64,000 nt of DNA from the NCBI RefSeq assembly GCF_009831115.1, contig NZ_WUUK01000002.1, positions 459,754 to 523,753 of the forward strand, written 5' to 3'. The position numbers were made by a program, and so were the translations under genes. Source of the stretch: Salinicoccus hispanicus. Lineage in GTDB: Bacteria; Bacillota; Bacilli; Staphylococcales; Salinicoccaceae. Of the stretch, positions 54,398 through 62,462 are shown piece by piece. The notes below the pieces were generated by a model. That model worked only from the letters and a program-made list of their open reading frames with translations, did not search any database and had not been told where the DNA came from. Every line of letters begins with the position of its first letter. Position 1 is the stretch's first letter.

Positions 54398-55123
54398 TTA
54401 GAACTCTGCCGACATGACGATATCGCCTTCGGGCAGCTGGTTATGCGGAGATGGTTCGACAGTGATTGCCACCATGTCCCAATCGATTTCGGTTTCCTCA
54501 TCCAGATTGAAGACGACGTAGCCCTGACCTTCTTCATTCGGTACAAGCGTACCGGCACGATAAGGCTCTCCTTCTCTCAATAGCCATACTTGATAGACTT
54601 CATCTTCATTGAGGTTGGTGAAATTCGTCGCCTCGAGAACGAGCGTCTGTCCTTCTTCACTTTCGTGCATCGCGACCTTGGCGTCCATATCAAGCGTTTC
54701 GGAAGCGGGGGAGAGTGAAATTGCGCTTTCTTCTTCAAGCAGCACTTGTGCCAGATCTCTGGTCTCTTCCCGCCCAGCAAGCATATAGACGTTACCGATT
54801 ACAGAAAGCAGCAGCGCAGCTGCCACGGCCATGAATGGCACTCTGAATGACCTTTGCTTTTTCTTCATTGGTTGTACTTTTTGGTCGGATTGCGGTGTTT
54901 CTTCGGAGAATACATTGCCAAGTACACGATTCTTCATGCCTTCCGGGGGATCGACAAGTGGAATCGCTTCTATAAGTTCAGCGTTCAGCGCCTCCCATTC
55001 CGCCAGTTCTTCCTGACATGAATCGCATGTTTTGAGGTGCTGTCGGAATGCTTCTTTTTCCTCTGGCTCCAGCTGGTCGTTGTAGTAGTCGATCAGCAGG
55101 TCGCAAGCTTCTTTATGATTCAT
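54398..55123 (-). CDS. anti-sigma factor, RskA-like with zinc-finger motif
   Basis: A 241-residue membrane anti-sigma factor. The N-terminal ZAS-type motif HLKTCDSC (about residues 29-36) binds the sigma factor; one membrane helix (about 98-116) follows; the outer C-terminal RskA domain has VYQVWLLREGEPYRAGTL and ITVEPSPHNQLP. Its ATG overlaps the sigma stop codon by four bases (ATGA), so the two are made together. Confidence 0.88.
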   Translation of the reverse strand: MNHKEACDLLIDYYNDQLEPEEKEAFRQHLKTCDSCQEELAEWEALNAELIEAIPLVDPPEGMKNRVLGNVFSEETPQSDQKVQPMKKKQRSFRVPFMAVAAALLLSVIGNVYMLAGREETRDLAQVLLEEESAISLSPASETLDMDAKVAMHESEEGQTLVLEATNFTNLNEDEVYQVWLLREGEPYRAGTLVPNEEGQGYVVFNLDEETEIDWDMVAITVEPSPHNQLPEGDIVMSAEF

Positions 55124-55692
55124 CAATTGTCCCCCCCTTTCTTTACGGTTTCAATATTTTTCTTCAGATGGGTCAGCGCCAGACGGATCCGGCTTTTCAC
55201 GGTGCCGAGCGGCAGATCAAGCGATTTGGCAATCTGCGAGTGGGAGCAGGCTCTGAAATAGAACAAATTGATGATGCGCTGCTGTTCACGGCTCAAACCA
55301 TCCATTGCACTCTGGATCATCGCCTTGTCTTCGCCGGCTTCGACAGCTGCTTCGACAGACGAACTCTGTGCGTTTTGCGCAGGATCGACATCATCCCGCT
55401 CATCGTATTCATATGTCTGTATTTTCTGCCGTCTCAGAACATCGATGGTGGCATTTCTTGTCATGGTGATCAACCAGGTGGAAAGCTTGCCTTTGCTCGG
55501 ATCGTACCCCCCTTTTTTGTGCCATACCTTCATGAACACATCCTGTACGATCTCTTCAGACATTTCTCTATTCGATGTCATTTTAAAAGCATAGGAAAAA
55601 AGCAGTTTTTCATATTTCATATAGAGCGATTCAAGTGCGTTCCGATCCCCGGATTGAATCTGCTCATACAGTTCCGCCTCTGTTTGCGTCAT
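55123..55692 (-). CDS. ECF-family RNA polymerase sigma factor, SigK-like
   Basis: A 189-residue group 4 sigma factor with region 2 (LLFSYAFKMTSNREMSEEIVQDVF... LSTWLITMTRNATIDVLRR) and region 4 (LSREQQRIINLFYFRACSHSQIAKSLDLPLGTVKSRI). It pairs with the RskA-like anti-sigma factor. The AAAGGAG before the ATG and a TATAAT box upstream indicate normal housekeeping expression. Its target is probably the MPNTA surface-protein gene. Confidence 0.9.
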   Translation of the reverse strand: MTQTEAELYEQIQSGDRNALESLYMKYEKLLFSYAFKMTSNREMSEEIVQDVFMKVWHKKGGYDPSKGKLSTWLITMTRNATIDVLRRQKIQTYEYDERDDVDPAQNAQSSSVEAAVEAGEDKAMIQSAMDGLSREQQRIINLFYFRACSHSQIAKSLDLPLGTVKSRIRLALTHLKKNIETVKKGGDN

Positions 55693-55759
55693 AGTATTCT
55701 CCTTTGTTTGAAGTCTTCATACTATTATATACATAGAAAGGAGAGTTCGTGAATAAGGA

Positions 55760-55798
55760 ATAAAAAAGAAAGCTGAGACACATGAAGTCTAGCTTTCC
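55760..55798 (-). terminator. terminator of the sortase gene
   Basis: GAAAGCT-GAC pairs with GTC-AGCTTTC on the minus strand, then TTTTTTATT. The stem overlaps the sortase stop codon. Confidence 0.8.
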
Positions 55799-56487
55799 TG
55801 CGAGGTTACCAGTTCAGTATAGACGACCCAGCGGTTCGGTGTCCCACCGACATCATAATTGTAGGGTCCTTCACAAGTAATCAGGTTCAGAAGGCTGCGC
55901 TGCGAATAACCGAATATCTTTTCCACTGGTGCTTCGTCGGCGTCGAACAGCTGCTTGTCGTACACTTCGAATGTCAGCTGGTCGCCGGATTCTCCATGAA
56001 CGATGATCTCATCTCCAGGCTCAAGTGTATGAAGCTGCTTGAAGACACCGGGGTTGACCGTGTCATCGACATGGCCTGCGATGACCGAATTGCCTCGAGC
56101 CCCGACTTCATATCCCCGCTCGAACCAGGACGTATCATGCAGTGACTCCGGTACCGCCATCTCACCATTATCAAGCAGACCCAGGTGCTTGACGGATGCA
56201 TCGACATCGATGGCTGGAATTTCGATCCTCTCAGGGATGAGACCTGCGCGTTCATCTTTTATGATTTCAACCCGTTCTTCAGGCGGTATCGGTTCACTGG
56301 AGTTATTTTCCTCGGTCTCTGATTCCTTCGTCTGCTGCGGCTCTTCCGATGATTCTGCTTCCTCACTGGATTCATCAGAAACCGTGGCATCAGAAGCTAC
56401 ATTGTCCTCCGGACTGGTCTCATCGTTTTCCGCCTGACTACCACAGGCGGCGAGCAGAAATATCATCAGAAATAACAAATATCGCAT
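55789..56487 (-). CDS. class F-like sortase, lipoprotein-anchored
   Basis: A 232-residue sortase. It has a lipoprotein signal (LLAAC), an acidic Ser/Glu linker (about 18-75), and a sortase fold (about 85-228) with the catalytic His in VIAGHVDD, Cys in LLNLITCEGP and Arg in TPNRWVVY. Class F enzymes are usually held by a membrane helix; a lipid anchor is less common. The MPNTA protein two genes downstream is the likely substrate. AAAGGAG precedes the ATG. Confidence 0.82.
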   Translation of the reverse strand: MRYLLFLMIFLLAACGSQAENDETSPEDNVASDATVSDESSEEAESSEEPQQTKESETEENNSSEPIPPEERVEIIKDERAGLIPERIEIPAIDVDASVKHLGLLDNGEMAVPESLHDTSWFERGYEVGARGNSVIAGHVDDTVNPGVFKQLHTLEPGDEIIVHGESGDQLTFEVYDKQLFDADEAPVEKIFGYSQRSLLNLITCEGPYNYDVGGTPNRWVVYTELVTSQES

Positions 56488-56599
56488 GGAACCCTCTCCT
56501 TTTCATATCATCATCCTTTATTTGTACAGTATACGCAGGATAGGCATGATCGGATCACATTTTGAAATGAAATTGTTCCGTTCAGGTGAACAATTTGTG

Positions 56600-57009
56600 T
56601 CCAACATGCACTGAGCGTTTGGGTCAGTGTAGATTGGAGGCCTAACATGCACTGAGTGATTGGGTCAGTGTAGATTGGAGGCCTAACGTGCACTGAGCAT
56701 TTGGGTCAGTGTAGATTGGCGGTCTAACGTGCACTGAGTGATTGAGTCAGTGTAAGTTGGAGGCCTAACGTACACTGAGTGATTGGGTCAATGTAAATTG
56801 GAGGTCTAACGTACACTGAGTGGTTGAGTCAGTGTAAGTTGGAGGCCTAACGTACACTGAGTGATTGGGTCAATGTAAATTGGAGGCCTAACGTACACTG
56901 AGTGATTGGTTCAATGTAAATTGGAGGCCTAACATGCACTGAGTGATTGGGTCAATGTAAATTGGAGGCCTAACATGCACTGAGTGATTAGGTCAGTGCA
57001 AATTGGGCA
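56600..57009. repeat. ten tandem 41-bp hairpin-forming repeats
   Basis: Ten units with exact 41-base spacing. Each has CCTAAC, then (T/G)RCACTGA, a 9-base loop, TCARTG and a TTGGAGG end. The CACTGA and TCAGTG parts can pair, and the last unit pairs perfectly (TGCACTGA with TCAGTGCA). Forty-one is not a multiple of three, and no long frame crosses the array, so it is not coding. It fills the gap between the sortase and DinB-like genes. The remainder of 56488-57132 shows nothing else I can name. Confidence 0.9.
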
Positions 57010-57132
57010 CTATATCGATCTTCGTCGCCATTAAAAGTGTCAATAAACCTCGAGGAACATCATTTCATTGGCATACTAGCATAAATAATCTATATTTAAA
57101 TAGACAGTTTCTACAAATAAGGGGAGAGACAT

Positions 57133-57654
57133 ATGAAATTTGAACAGGAATATCTCAATGTCATCAAATCAAGGTTCCGGGAAATAAAGCGTCTCGGCGA
57201 TCGTACATTGGAACAGTTGTCTGAAGCGGATCTTCATTGGCAGTATAATGAAGATACGAATACAATTGCGATTCTGGTCAAGCATCTCAGAGGAAATATG
57301 CATTCTCGCTGGACGGATGTTTTCACAACAGATGGTGAGAAGCCAAATCGCCATCGGGATGGTGAATTCGAGGATGACCTGCAGACAATTGAAGGTGTAA
57401 GTGATGCGTGGGAGGAGGGATGGCAGCTGTTCCTGACCACACTGGAAAGTTTCGATGCTGAAGATTTGCTGAGGACACAGAAGATCCGGGGAGAAGACCA
57501 TACAATACTGGAGGCACTCGAACGTCAGCATACGCATTATGCCTCCCACATCGGGCAGATGATGTTCATCGGCAAGCAGGTCAAAGGTTCCGACTGGCAG
57601 TCATTGAGCATTCCGAAAGGACAGTCCGAACAGTATTTGAAACACGGAAAATAA
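57133..57654 (+). CDS. DinB-like (DUF1572) protein
   Basis: A 173-residue DinB/YfiT-fold four-helix protein of the DUF1572 type. The three metal-ligand His lie in VKHLRGNM and RQHTHYASHIGQ. Family members include bacillithiol transferases, but this one has no assigned substrate. GGGGAGAG precedes the ATG. A short GC-rich hairpin follows (57655-57674). Confidence 0.82.
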   Translation: MKFEQEYLNVIKSRFREIKRLGDRTLEQLSEADLHWQYNEDTNTIAILVKHLRGNMHSRWTDVFTTDGEKPNRHRDGEFEDDLQTIEGVSDAWEEGWQLFLTTLESFDAEDLLRTQKIRGEDHTILEALERQHTHYASHIGQMMFIGKQVKGSDWQSLSIPKGQSEQYLKHGK

Positions 57655-57697
57655 GGGGCGCCATGGGCGCCTCTTCATTATATAGAGGAGAAATCAG

Positions 57698-58972
57698 ATG
57701 AAAAGAAATGAACAGCACCTCGATATATACATAACGGATCCTGAAAAAAAGCAGAAGCTGTATCGGCGGACACTTTTTATCGTCGTGCTGTCACAAATTT
57801 TCGGTGGGGCAGGGCTGGCAGCTGGCATAACCGTCGGCGCACTTCTGGCACAGGACATGCTTGGCACGGAATCACTGGCTGGCCTGCCGGTCGGTTTATT
57901 TACGCTCGGTTCTGCACTTGCAGCATTACTTATAGGTAGGCTTTCACAAAATAAAGGACGCCGGACGGGTCTGGCTGCCGGTTTCATGACAGGGGGACTT
58001 GGTGCAGCAGGTGTGGTTATAGCTGCAATCATAAGCAGTCCGGCACTGCTCTTCATTTCCTTATTCATCTACGGCGCCGGGACGGCAACGAATCTGCAGG
58101 CGCGCTATGCTGGAACGGATCTCGCCGAGAAACGTCAGCGTGCAACTGCGGTCAGCATCGCAATGGTCAGTACCACCTTTGGTGCGGTCGCTGGACCGAA
58201 CCTGGTTGAAGTGATGGGTATATTCGCCCGTAGCGTCGGAGTGCCGGAACTGGCAGGTCCATTCATACTTGCATCAGCCGCCTTCTTCATGGCCGGCATT
58301 GTGCTGCTGATTTTCCTGCGTCCGGATCCCTTCAAGGTGGCACAGCGGCTTGAAGTGGAGCGTCAGCGGACGAACGCCGCGGATGATACAGAACGGATAT
58401 CAAACTACCGCAATGGCATCGTGCTTGCTGCGCTCATCATGGTCGTCACCCAGATTGTGATGGTTTCTGTCATGACCATGACGCCGGTGCATATGGGCCA
58501 TCATGGCCATGATCTTGGTGCTGTGGGCATGGTCATCGGATTCCACGTGGCGGGCATGTATCTGCCATCTCTTTTTACAGGCATACTGATCGATAGAATC
58601 GGCAGGGTGGCGATGACGATCGCAGCAGCAGTGATCCTGCTCATCTCAGGCATCGTTGCAGCAACTGCACCAGGGGAGTCACTCGCAATGATGATTCTGT
58701 CACTGACGCTGCTCGGTATCGGCTGGAACCTTGGTCTGATCAGCGGCACCACGATTCTCGTCGATGCGACAGTCCCGGCGTCCCGCGCCCGTATCCAAGG
58801 CACAGTGGATGTTCTTATCGCACTGTCCGGAGCAGCGGGCGGCGCCCTATCCGGCATGGTCGTTGCTGGTGCGAGTTTCGGATCGCTTTCACTCACTGGA
58901 GGCATCCTCTCCCTGATTCTTATTCCTGCGCTTTATCTGATACGGCCACAAAAAGTTGAAGGTTCGCCATAA
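57698..58972 (+). CDS. MFS transporter
   Basis: A 424-residue major-facilitator protein with about 12 membrane segments and a central loop (about 200-235). The A-motif-like segment GRLSQNKGRRTGL follows helix 2. A His-rich loop, VHMGHHGHDLG, lies near helix 7. Drug or metabolite efflux is likely, but the substrate is unknown. GAGGAG precedes the ATG. Confidence 0.85.
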   Translation: MKRNEQHLDIYITDPEKKQKLYRRTLFIVVLSQIFGGAGLAAGITVGALLAQDMLGTESLAGLPVGLFTLGSALAALLIGRLSQNKGRRTGLAAGFMTGGLGAAGVVIAAIISSPALLFISLFIYGAGTATNLQARYAGTDLAEKRQRATAVSIAMVSTTFGAVAGPNLVEVMGIFARSVGVPELAGPFILASAAFFMAGIVLLIFLRPDPFKVAQRLEVERQRTNAADDTERISNYRNGIVLAALIMVVTQIVMVSVMTMTPVHMGHHGHDLGAVGMVIGFHVAGMYLPSLFTGILIDRIGRVAMTIAAAVILLISGIVAATAPGESLAMMILSLTLLGIGWNLGLISGTTILVDATVPASRARIQGTVDVLIALSGAAGGALSGMVVAGASFGSLSLTGGILSLILIPALYLIRPQKVEGSP

Positions 58973-58978
58973 TTTATA

Positions 58979-59005
58979 GTTTCCTATCACTATCATTCCG
59001 GGTAA
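58979..59005 (+). promoter_or_regulatory. weak SigB-like promoter before the methyltransferase
   Basis: GTTTCC (58979-58984), 15 bases, GGGTAA (59000-59005). It fits the SigB consensus only in part. Confidence 0.3.
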
Positions 59006-59038
59006 GGATACAGAAATAGATTGATGGAGGTTTCTTAA

Positions 59039-59698
59039 ATGGAAGAAACGTGGCGGGCAGTGGATGAATATTTTGCAGACAGACTGGTGATGACGGATGA
59101 TACGATGGAGCATATTCTGAAGAAGAACGAGGAAGCGGACATGCCGACAATTGAAGTGTCACGCGCACATGGCAAGATGCTTCATCTCATGGCCAAAATG
59201 ACGCAGGCCAAAACGATTCTTGAAATCGGTACTCATGGCGGTTTCAGCACCGTCTGGCTGGCGCGTGCATTACCTGAGGAAGGCCGCATGGCGACACTTG
59301 AAGTAAATCCAAAGCATGCCGAAATGGCCAGGGAGAACCTGGAGTCTGCAGGTGTAGAAGACAAGGTCGAAGTCATCGAAGGCGAGGCACTGTCAACGCT
59401 CCCGGTGCTTCTTGAAAAGGGCTATCCCCGATTTGATTTCATCTTCATTGATGCTGATAAAGAGAACAATGCCGAGTACCTGAACTGGGCGTTGAAACTG
59501 TCGAAGAAGGGCGCCATCATCATCGTGGATAACGTGGTACGCCGTGGCAAAATCATTGAAGACACAGAGGAAAAAGCCGTTCCGCATATCAGGCGCATGT
59601 TCGACCAGCTGGCGGAGGATGACCGTATCGAAACAACTGCAGTACAGACCGTTGGCCAGAAAGGATACGATGGATTTCTGATGGGCGTTGTAAAATAG
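59039..59698 (+). CDS. class I SAM-dependent O-methyltransferase
   Basis: A 219-residue caffeoyl-CoA/catechol OMT-type enzyme. Motif I reads LEIGTHGGFSTVWLA (about 60-75), the acidic residue after strand 2 is in ATLEVNPKH, and the metal-site Asp residues are in FIFIDADKENN and IIVDNVVRRG. Such small OMTs methylate catechols or similar phenols, or act on tRNA (TrmR type). GGAGG precedes the ATG. Confidence 0.85.
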   Translation: MEETWRAVDEYFADRLVMTDDTMEHILKKNEEADMPTIEVSRAHGKMLHLMAKMTQAKTILEIGTHGGFSTVWLARALPEEGRMATLEVNPKHAEMARENLESAGVEDKVEVIEGEALSTLPVLLEKGYPRFDFIFIDADKENNAEYLNWALKLSKKGAIIIVDNVVRRGKIIEDTEEKAVPHIRRMFDQLAEDDRIETTAVQTVGQKGYDGFLMGVVK

Positions 59699-59699
59699 A

Positions 59700-59733
59700 G
59701 AAAATCTGGGTGATTAGTCACCCAGATTTTTTG
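59700..59733. terminator. terminator between OMT and ykoF
   Basis: AAAATCTGGGTGA and TCACCCAGATTTT flank TTAG and continue into Ts; it can serve both convergent genes. Confidence 0.85.
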
Positions 59734-59741
59734 TCGTGCAT

Positions 59742-60332
59742 CTATTTTTTGCTTGAAGGACTATTCGCCGAAATGGTGAATGTCATCGTCGTATGGCTGA
59801 CCACTTCCTGCACCTTGGTGAAAGCCTCTTCCATCGCTTTATATATATCATTCACTTCCCCGTCCAACCGGGTAGAATAGTGGCTCGGGCTGACTTCCAC
59901 ACCGCGCGCTTTCGACAGGTCGATTTGTTCGTAAATGACATCCATATAGTTGCTGGTGTTCATCGGGTAGAGGGCGAACTTACAGCCAGCCTTCTGACTA
60001 ATATCAGAAACGTTCGCCTCATTCATACGCTCAGCAGTCGCGTCCATATACGTATCACCGGAGGAATCTCCAGGGCAGCCGATTGAAAATGTACCACTCA
60101 TCTCCACATGCTTTCCGGTTTTCACCGCATGCATATAGACCGCTTTGACCACATCGAATACATGCTCGAGCCGTCCGCGCACACACGTGGTTACATCATC
60201 CGTGTCGCGCCAGACTTTCGACATGTCTACCGTATCCAGTGACCCTAATATGACGTCAACAAAATCATCACTCATCACACTCAAGTTGAACTGGCAGCCC
60301 GCAATCCTTTCTGTTCCACATTCCATTGCCAT
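59742..60332 (-). CDS. ykoF: thiamine/HMP-binding protein YkoF
   Basis: A 196-residue protein closely matching B. subtilis YkoF, a two-domain protein that binds thiamine and its pyrimidine precursor (HMP). Shared segments include CGTERIAG, SKVWRDTDDVTTCVRGRLEHVFD, SGTFSIGCPGD, FALYPMN and SANSPS. In Bacillus it is encoded with the ykoEDC transporter; here it is alone, with a TPP riboswitch upstream and a terminator downstream. GGAGG lies 8 bases before the ATG. Confidence 0.92.
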   Translation of the reverse strand: MAMECGTERIAGCQFNLSVMSDDFVDVILGSLDTVDMSKVWRDTDDVTTCVRGRLEHVFDVVKAVYMHAVKTGKHVEMSGTFSIGCPGDSSGDTYMDATAERMNEANVSDISQKAGCKFALYPMNTSNYMDVIYEQIDLSKARGVEVSPSHYSTRLDGEVNDIYKAMEEAFTKVQEVVSHTTMTFTISANSPSSKK

Positions 60333-60355
60333 ACATCATACCTCCATAATATTAT

Positions 60356-60394
60356 TGAAAATAAAAAACTGCACTTCCCGAGGGAGTGCAGCAG
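60356..60394 (-). terminator. riboswitch expression-platform terminator
   Basis: On the minus strand CTGCACTCCCT and GGGAAGTGCAG pair, followed by TTTTTTATTTT, between the TPP aptamer and ykoF. Confidence 0.85.
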
Positions 60395-60421
60395 ATGTAT
60401 AGAAGATTTCGTATACGCGCC

Positions 60422-60505
60422 GCACTTTCCCACGCTGGTGTTATCCAGATCGGGTGTTGAGGGTCCGGAATCTCCGTCTCAGCCTGTGACAGCGCCCCTA
60501 GTGCA
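60422..60505 (-). promoter_or_regulatory. TPP riboswitch aptamer
   Basis: The minus strand reads GCACTAGGGGCGC ... CTGAGA ... ACCCT ... GATCTGGATAACACCAGCG TGGGAAAGTGC, the THI-box consensus in order, closed by a P1 stem (GCACTA/AGTGC region). TPP binding should favour the terminator at 60356-60394 and switch ykoF off. Confidence 0.95.
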
Positions 60506-60535
60506 AATCGGTATGCAGTTTTCATTTCATTTCCA

Positions 60536-60564
60536 ATGATAATGACTATTGGAAAAATTGTAAA
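60536..60564 (-). promoter_or_regulatory. promoter of the TPP riboswitch-ykoF transcript
   Basis: On the minus strand TTTACA (60564-60559), 17 bases, TATCAT (60541-60536), about 30 bases before the aptamer. Confidence 0.65.
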
Positions 60565-60606
60565 GTTGTAAGTCGGAGTCTGATGATAATGGCAGCCGAT
60601 GATTAT

Positions 60607-60636
60607 TTTACAATTTTTACTCATTATGCATATAAT
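60607..60636 (+). promoter_or_regulatory. promoter of the unknown 547-residue protein gene
   Basis: TTTACA (60607-60612), 18 bases, TATAAT (60631-60636). It is divergent from the riboswitch promoter. Confidence 0.7.
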
Positions 60637-60692
60637 AGGGCATACAAGTAACTAAAGATTCAGACTATATATCAGTGGAAAGAGGTAGAGCA

Positions 60693-62336
60693 ATGAACAT
60701 TCGATTAATAGAGGATTTACGCAACAGGAAGGATCTTTTGACCTCTGACTGGATTATCATATCTTTAGGATTCAAGAATAGAAGAGCGCATGTCTTCAAG
60801 GTGAAGAACAATAATTTTTTCCAAAAGAAGATCAACGATGAAATGAAGAAATTATCCGATCTTGGACATTCGACCGAGTGGCTCAAAGCCGACTTCATCG
60901 TTTCGGAAGAAGAGGCGCCTTTTTCGGAAGTGCTGGATGACATGCAGCAGACACGCCGCAACTACATCGATTATGGTATTGCCTACGACAAAAACTACAG
61001 TCTGGCTTTTCTGCCAGAAGAAATCAATGCGAATGCTTTCGTCAGACCGGTTCCAAACGATAAGGATAAGAAGATGTTTGTCAGTGAAAAAAATATCAAT
61101 ACATATCTAAAAAAATATAAGGCATACAAAGGCATTTATTTCCACAAGAAATATTTGAACAAGTCGGTGATCCGGTTTCAGACGAAAGGCTTTCTCGTTG
61201 AAGTCGACAAGATGTTCGAGCTGAACTCCGGCGGTAATATGCATGGCATCAGGAAAATTGGCGGCCATCAGAAAAAGTCCGAGTACCGCAGGCTGATACA
61301 GACCGCAACAAACTATCTGAAAGATCAGATAGATACGGACGGCAGATATGAATACGGCAAGTTCCCCCACTTCGATAAGCGGATCGCGTTCTATAATGTG
61401 CTCAGGCACACTTCCACAACATACTCGCTGCTCGAAGGAATCGAGTTTCTAAACGATAAAAAAGGTATCGAATGGGCCAAACTTACCATCGACTACCTGC
61501 TTGATAATTATCTTTATATTGATCCTGAAGAACCGGAGTCTGCATATATATTTGACGATACTAACAATATCAATGAAGTCAAACTGGGCCAGAATGGTGT
61601 CGCACTCATAACACTGACCAAGTATATGATGATGACCGGTAGTGATGAGTATATGGGTGTGGCCAGAAAGATCGCCAATGGTACTCTGCGCATGATCGGA
61701 GAGGATGGGGACACCGTCCACGTGCTGAACTACCCGAATCTGACGGTGAAGGAAGAAAAGCGTGTCATCTACTATGACGGGGAAGCGGCATTTGGACTGA
61801 TGAGACTGTATCAGATGGATGAGAATCCCAAATGGCTCGAAACCGTTGAACTTCTTTTCGACCATTTCATCGCCAATGACTACTGGAAAAATTCCGACCA
61901 CTGGCTCAGCTACTGCACATATGAGCTGACAAAGGTGAAACCTGAAGAAGAGTATTTTGTATTTGGACTGAAAAATGTATCCAGACGTCTCGATTTCATC
62001 TATCAGAGAGAAACGACATTCCCGACATTTCTTGAAATGCTGATGGCCGGTTACAAAATGGTCGAGCTGATGAAAGAAAAAGGGATGAATGATCTGATAG
62101 GAGAACACCTGAATAAAGACAAGTTTGAAAAGACGATCGAAAAACGTGTCGATTACCAGAGAACCGGCTACTTCTATCCCGAAATTGCCATGTATTTTAA
62201 GAATCCGGGTAGTATTTTAGGCAGTTTCTTCATCAAGCATCACGGCTACCGTGTCAGAATCGACGATATCCAGCATTATATTTCCGGATATATACAATAC
62301 ATGGAATTTTATAAAAATAATAAAAAAGTTACTTAA
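60693..62336 (+). CDS. 547-residue protein, possible (alpha/alpha)6-barrel
   Basis: A cytoplasmic protein without a signal peptide. The N-terminal 185 residues are basic and carry no motif I recognise. From about residue 200 the pattern is that of an (alpha/alpha)-toroid: repeated helix pairs with aromatic residues (YRRLIQTATNYLKDQIDTDGRY; RHTSTTYSLLEGIEFL; VIYYDGEAAFGLMRLYQM; DHWLSYCTYELTKVKPEEEY), as in glycan-acting hydrolases, lyases and C5-epimerases. The activity is unknown. AAGAGGTAG precedes the ATG at 60693. A surface adhesin gene follows on the same strand. Confidence 0.7.
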   Translation: MNIRLIEDLRNRKDLLTSDWIIISLGFKNRRAHVFKVKNNNFFQKKINDEMKKLSDLGHSTEWLKADFIVSEEEAPFSEVLDDMQQTRRNYIDYGIAYDKNYSLAFLPEEINANAFVRPVPNDKDKKMFVSEKNINTYLKKYKAYKGIYFHKKYLNKSVIRFQTKGFLVEVDKMFELNSGGNMHGIRKIGGHQKKSEYRRLIQTATNYLKDQIDTDGRYEYGKFPHFDKRIAFYNVLRHTSTTYSLLEGIEFLNDKKGIEWAKLTIDYLLDNYLYIDPEEPESAYIFDDTNNINEVKLGQNGVALITLTKYMMMTGSDEYMGVARKIANGTLRMIGEDGDTVHVLNYPNLTVKEEKRVIYYDGEAAFGLMRLYQMDENPKWLETVELLFDHFIANDYWKNSDHWLSYCTYELTKVKPEEEYFVFGLKNVSRRLDFIYQRETTFPTFLEMLMAGYKMVELMKEKGMNDLIGEHLNKDKFEKTIEKRVDYQRTGYFYPEIAMYFKNPGSILGSFFIKHHGYRVRIDDIQHYISGYIQYMEFYKNNKKVT

Positions 62337-62375
62337 TTTGACACATTTTCCTTGGAAGTCTGTTAGTATATGAGA

Positions 62376-62416
62376 TGTACATTAATCATTTACACAATAA
62401 GTGATTAATGTATACT
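62376..62416 (+). promoter_or_regulatory. promoter with overlapping inverted repeat before the adhesin
   Basis: TTTACA (62389-62394), 16 bases, TATACT (62411-62416). The exact 11-base arms TACATTAATCA (62378-62388) and TGATTAATGTA (62402-62412) straddle the -35 and reach the -10, which suggests a repressor or phase-dependent activator site. Confidence 0.6.
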
Positions 62417-62462
62417 TTTAGTAAGTTAATGACTGAATATTCATATTATGAGGAGGAAGAAA

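Noticed and set aside
56511..56693. 60-residue minus-strand frame over the first 41-bp repeats
   Set aside because: The 41-base period breaks any frame after each unit; the translation is repeat-derived.
56600..57009. CRISPR array
   Set aside because: The units are contiguous 41-base repeats without unique spacers, and no cas genes are present.
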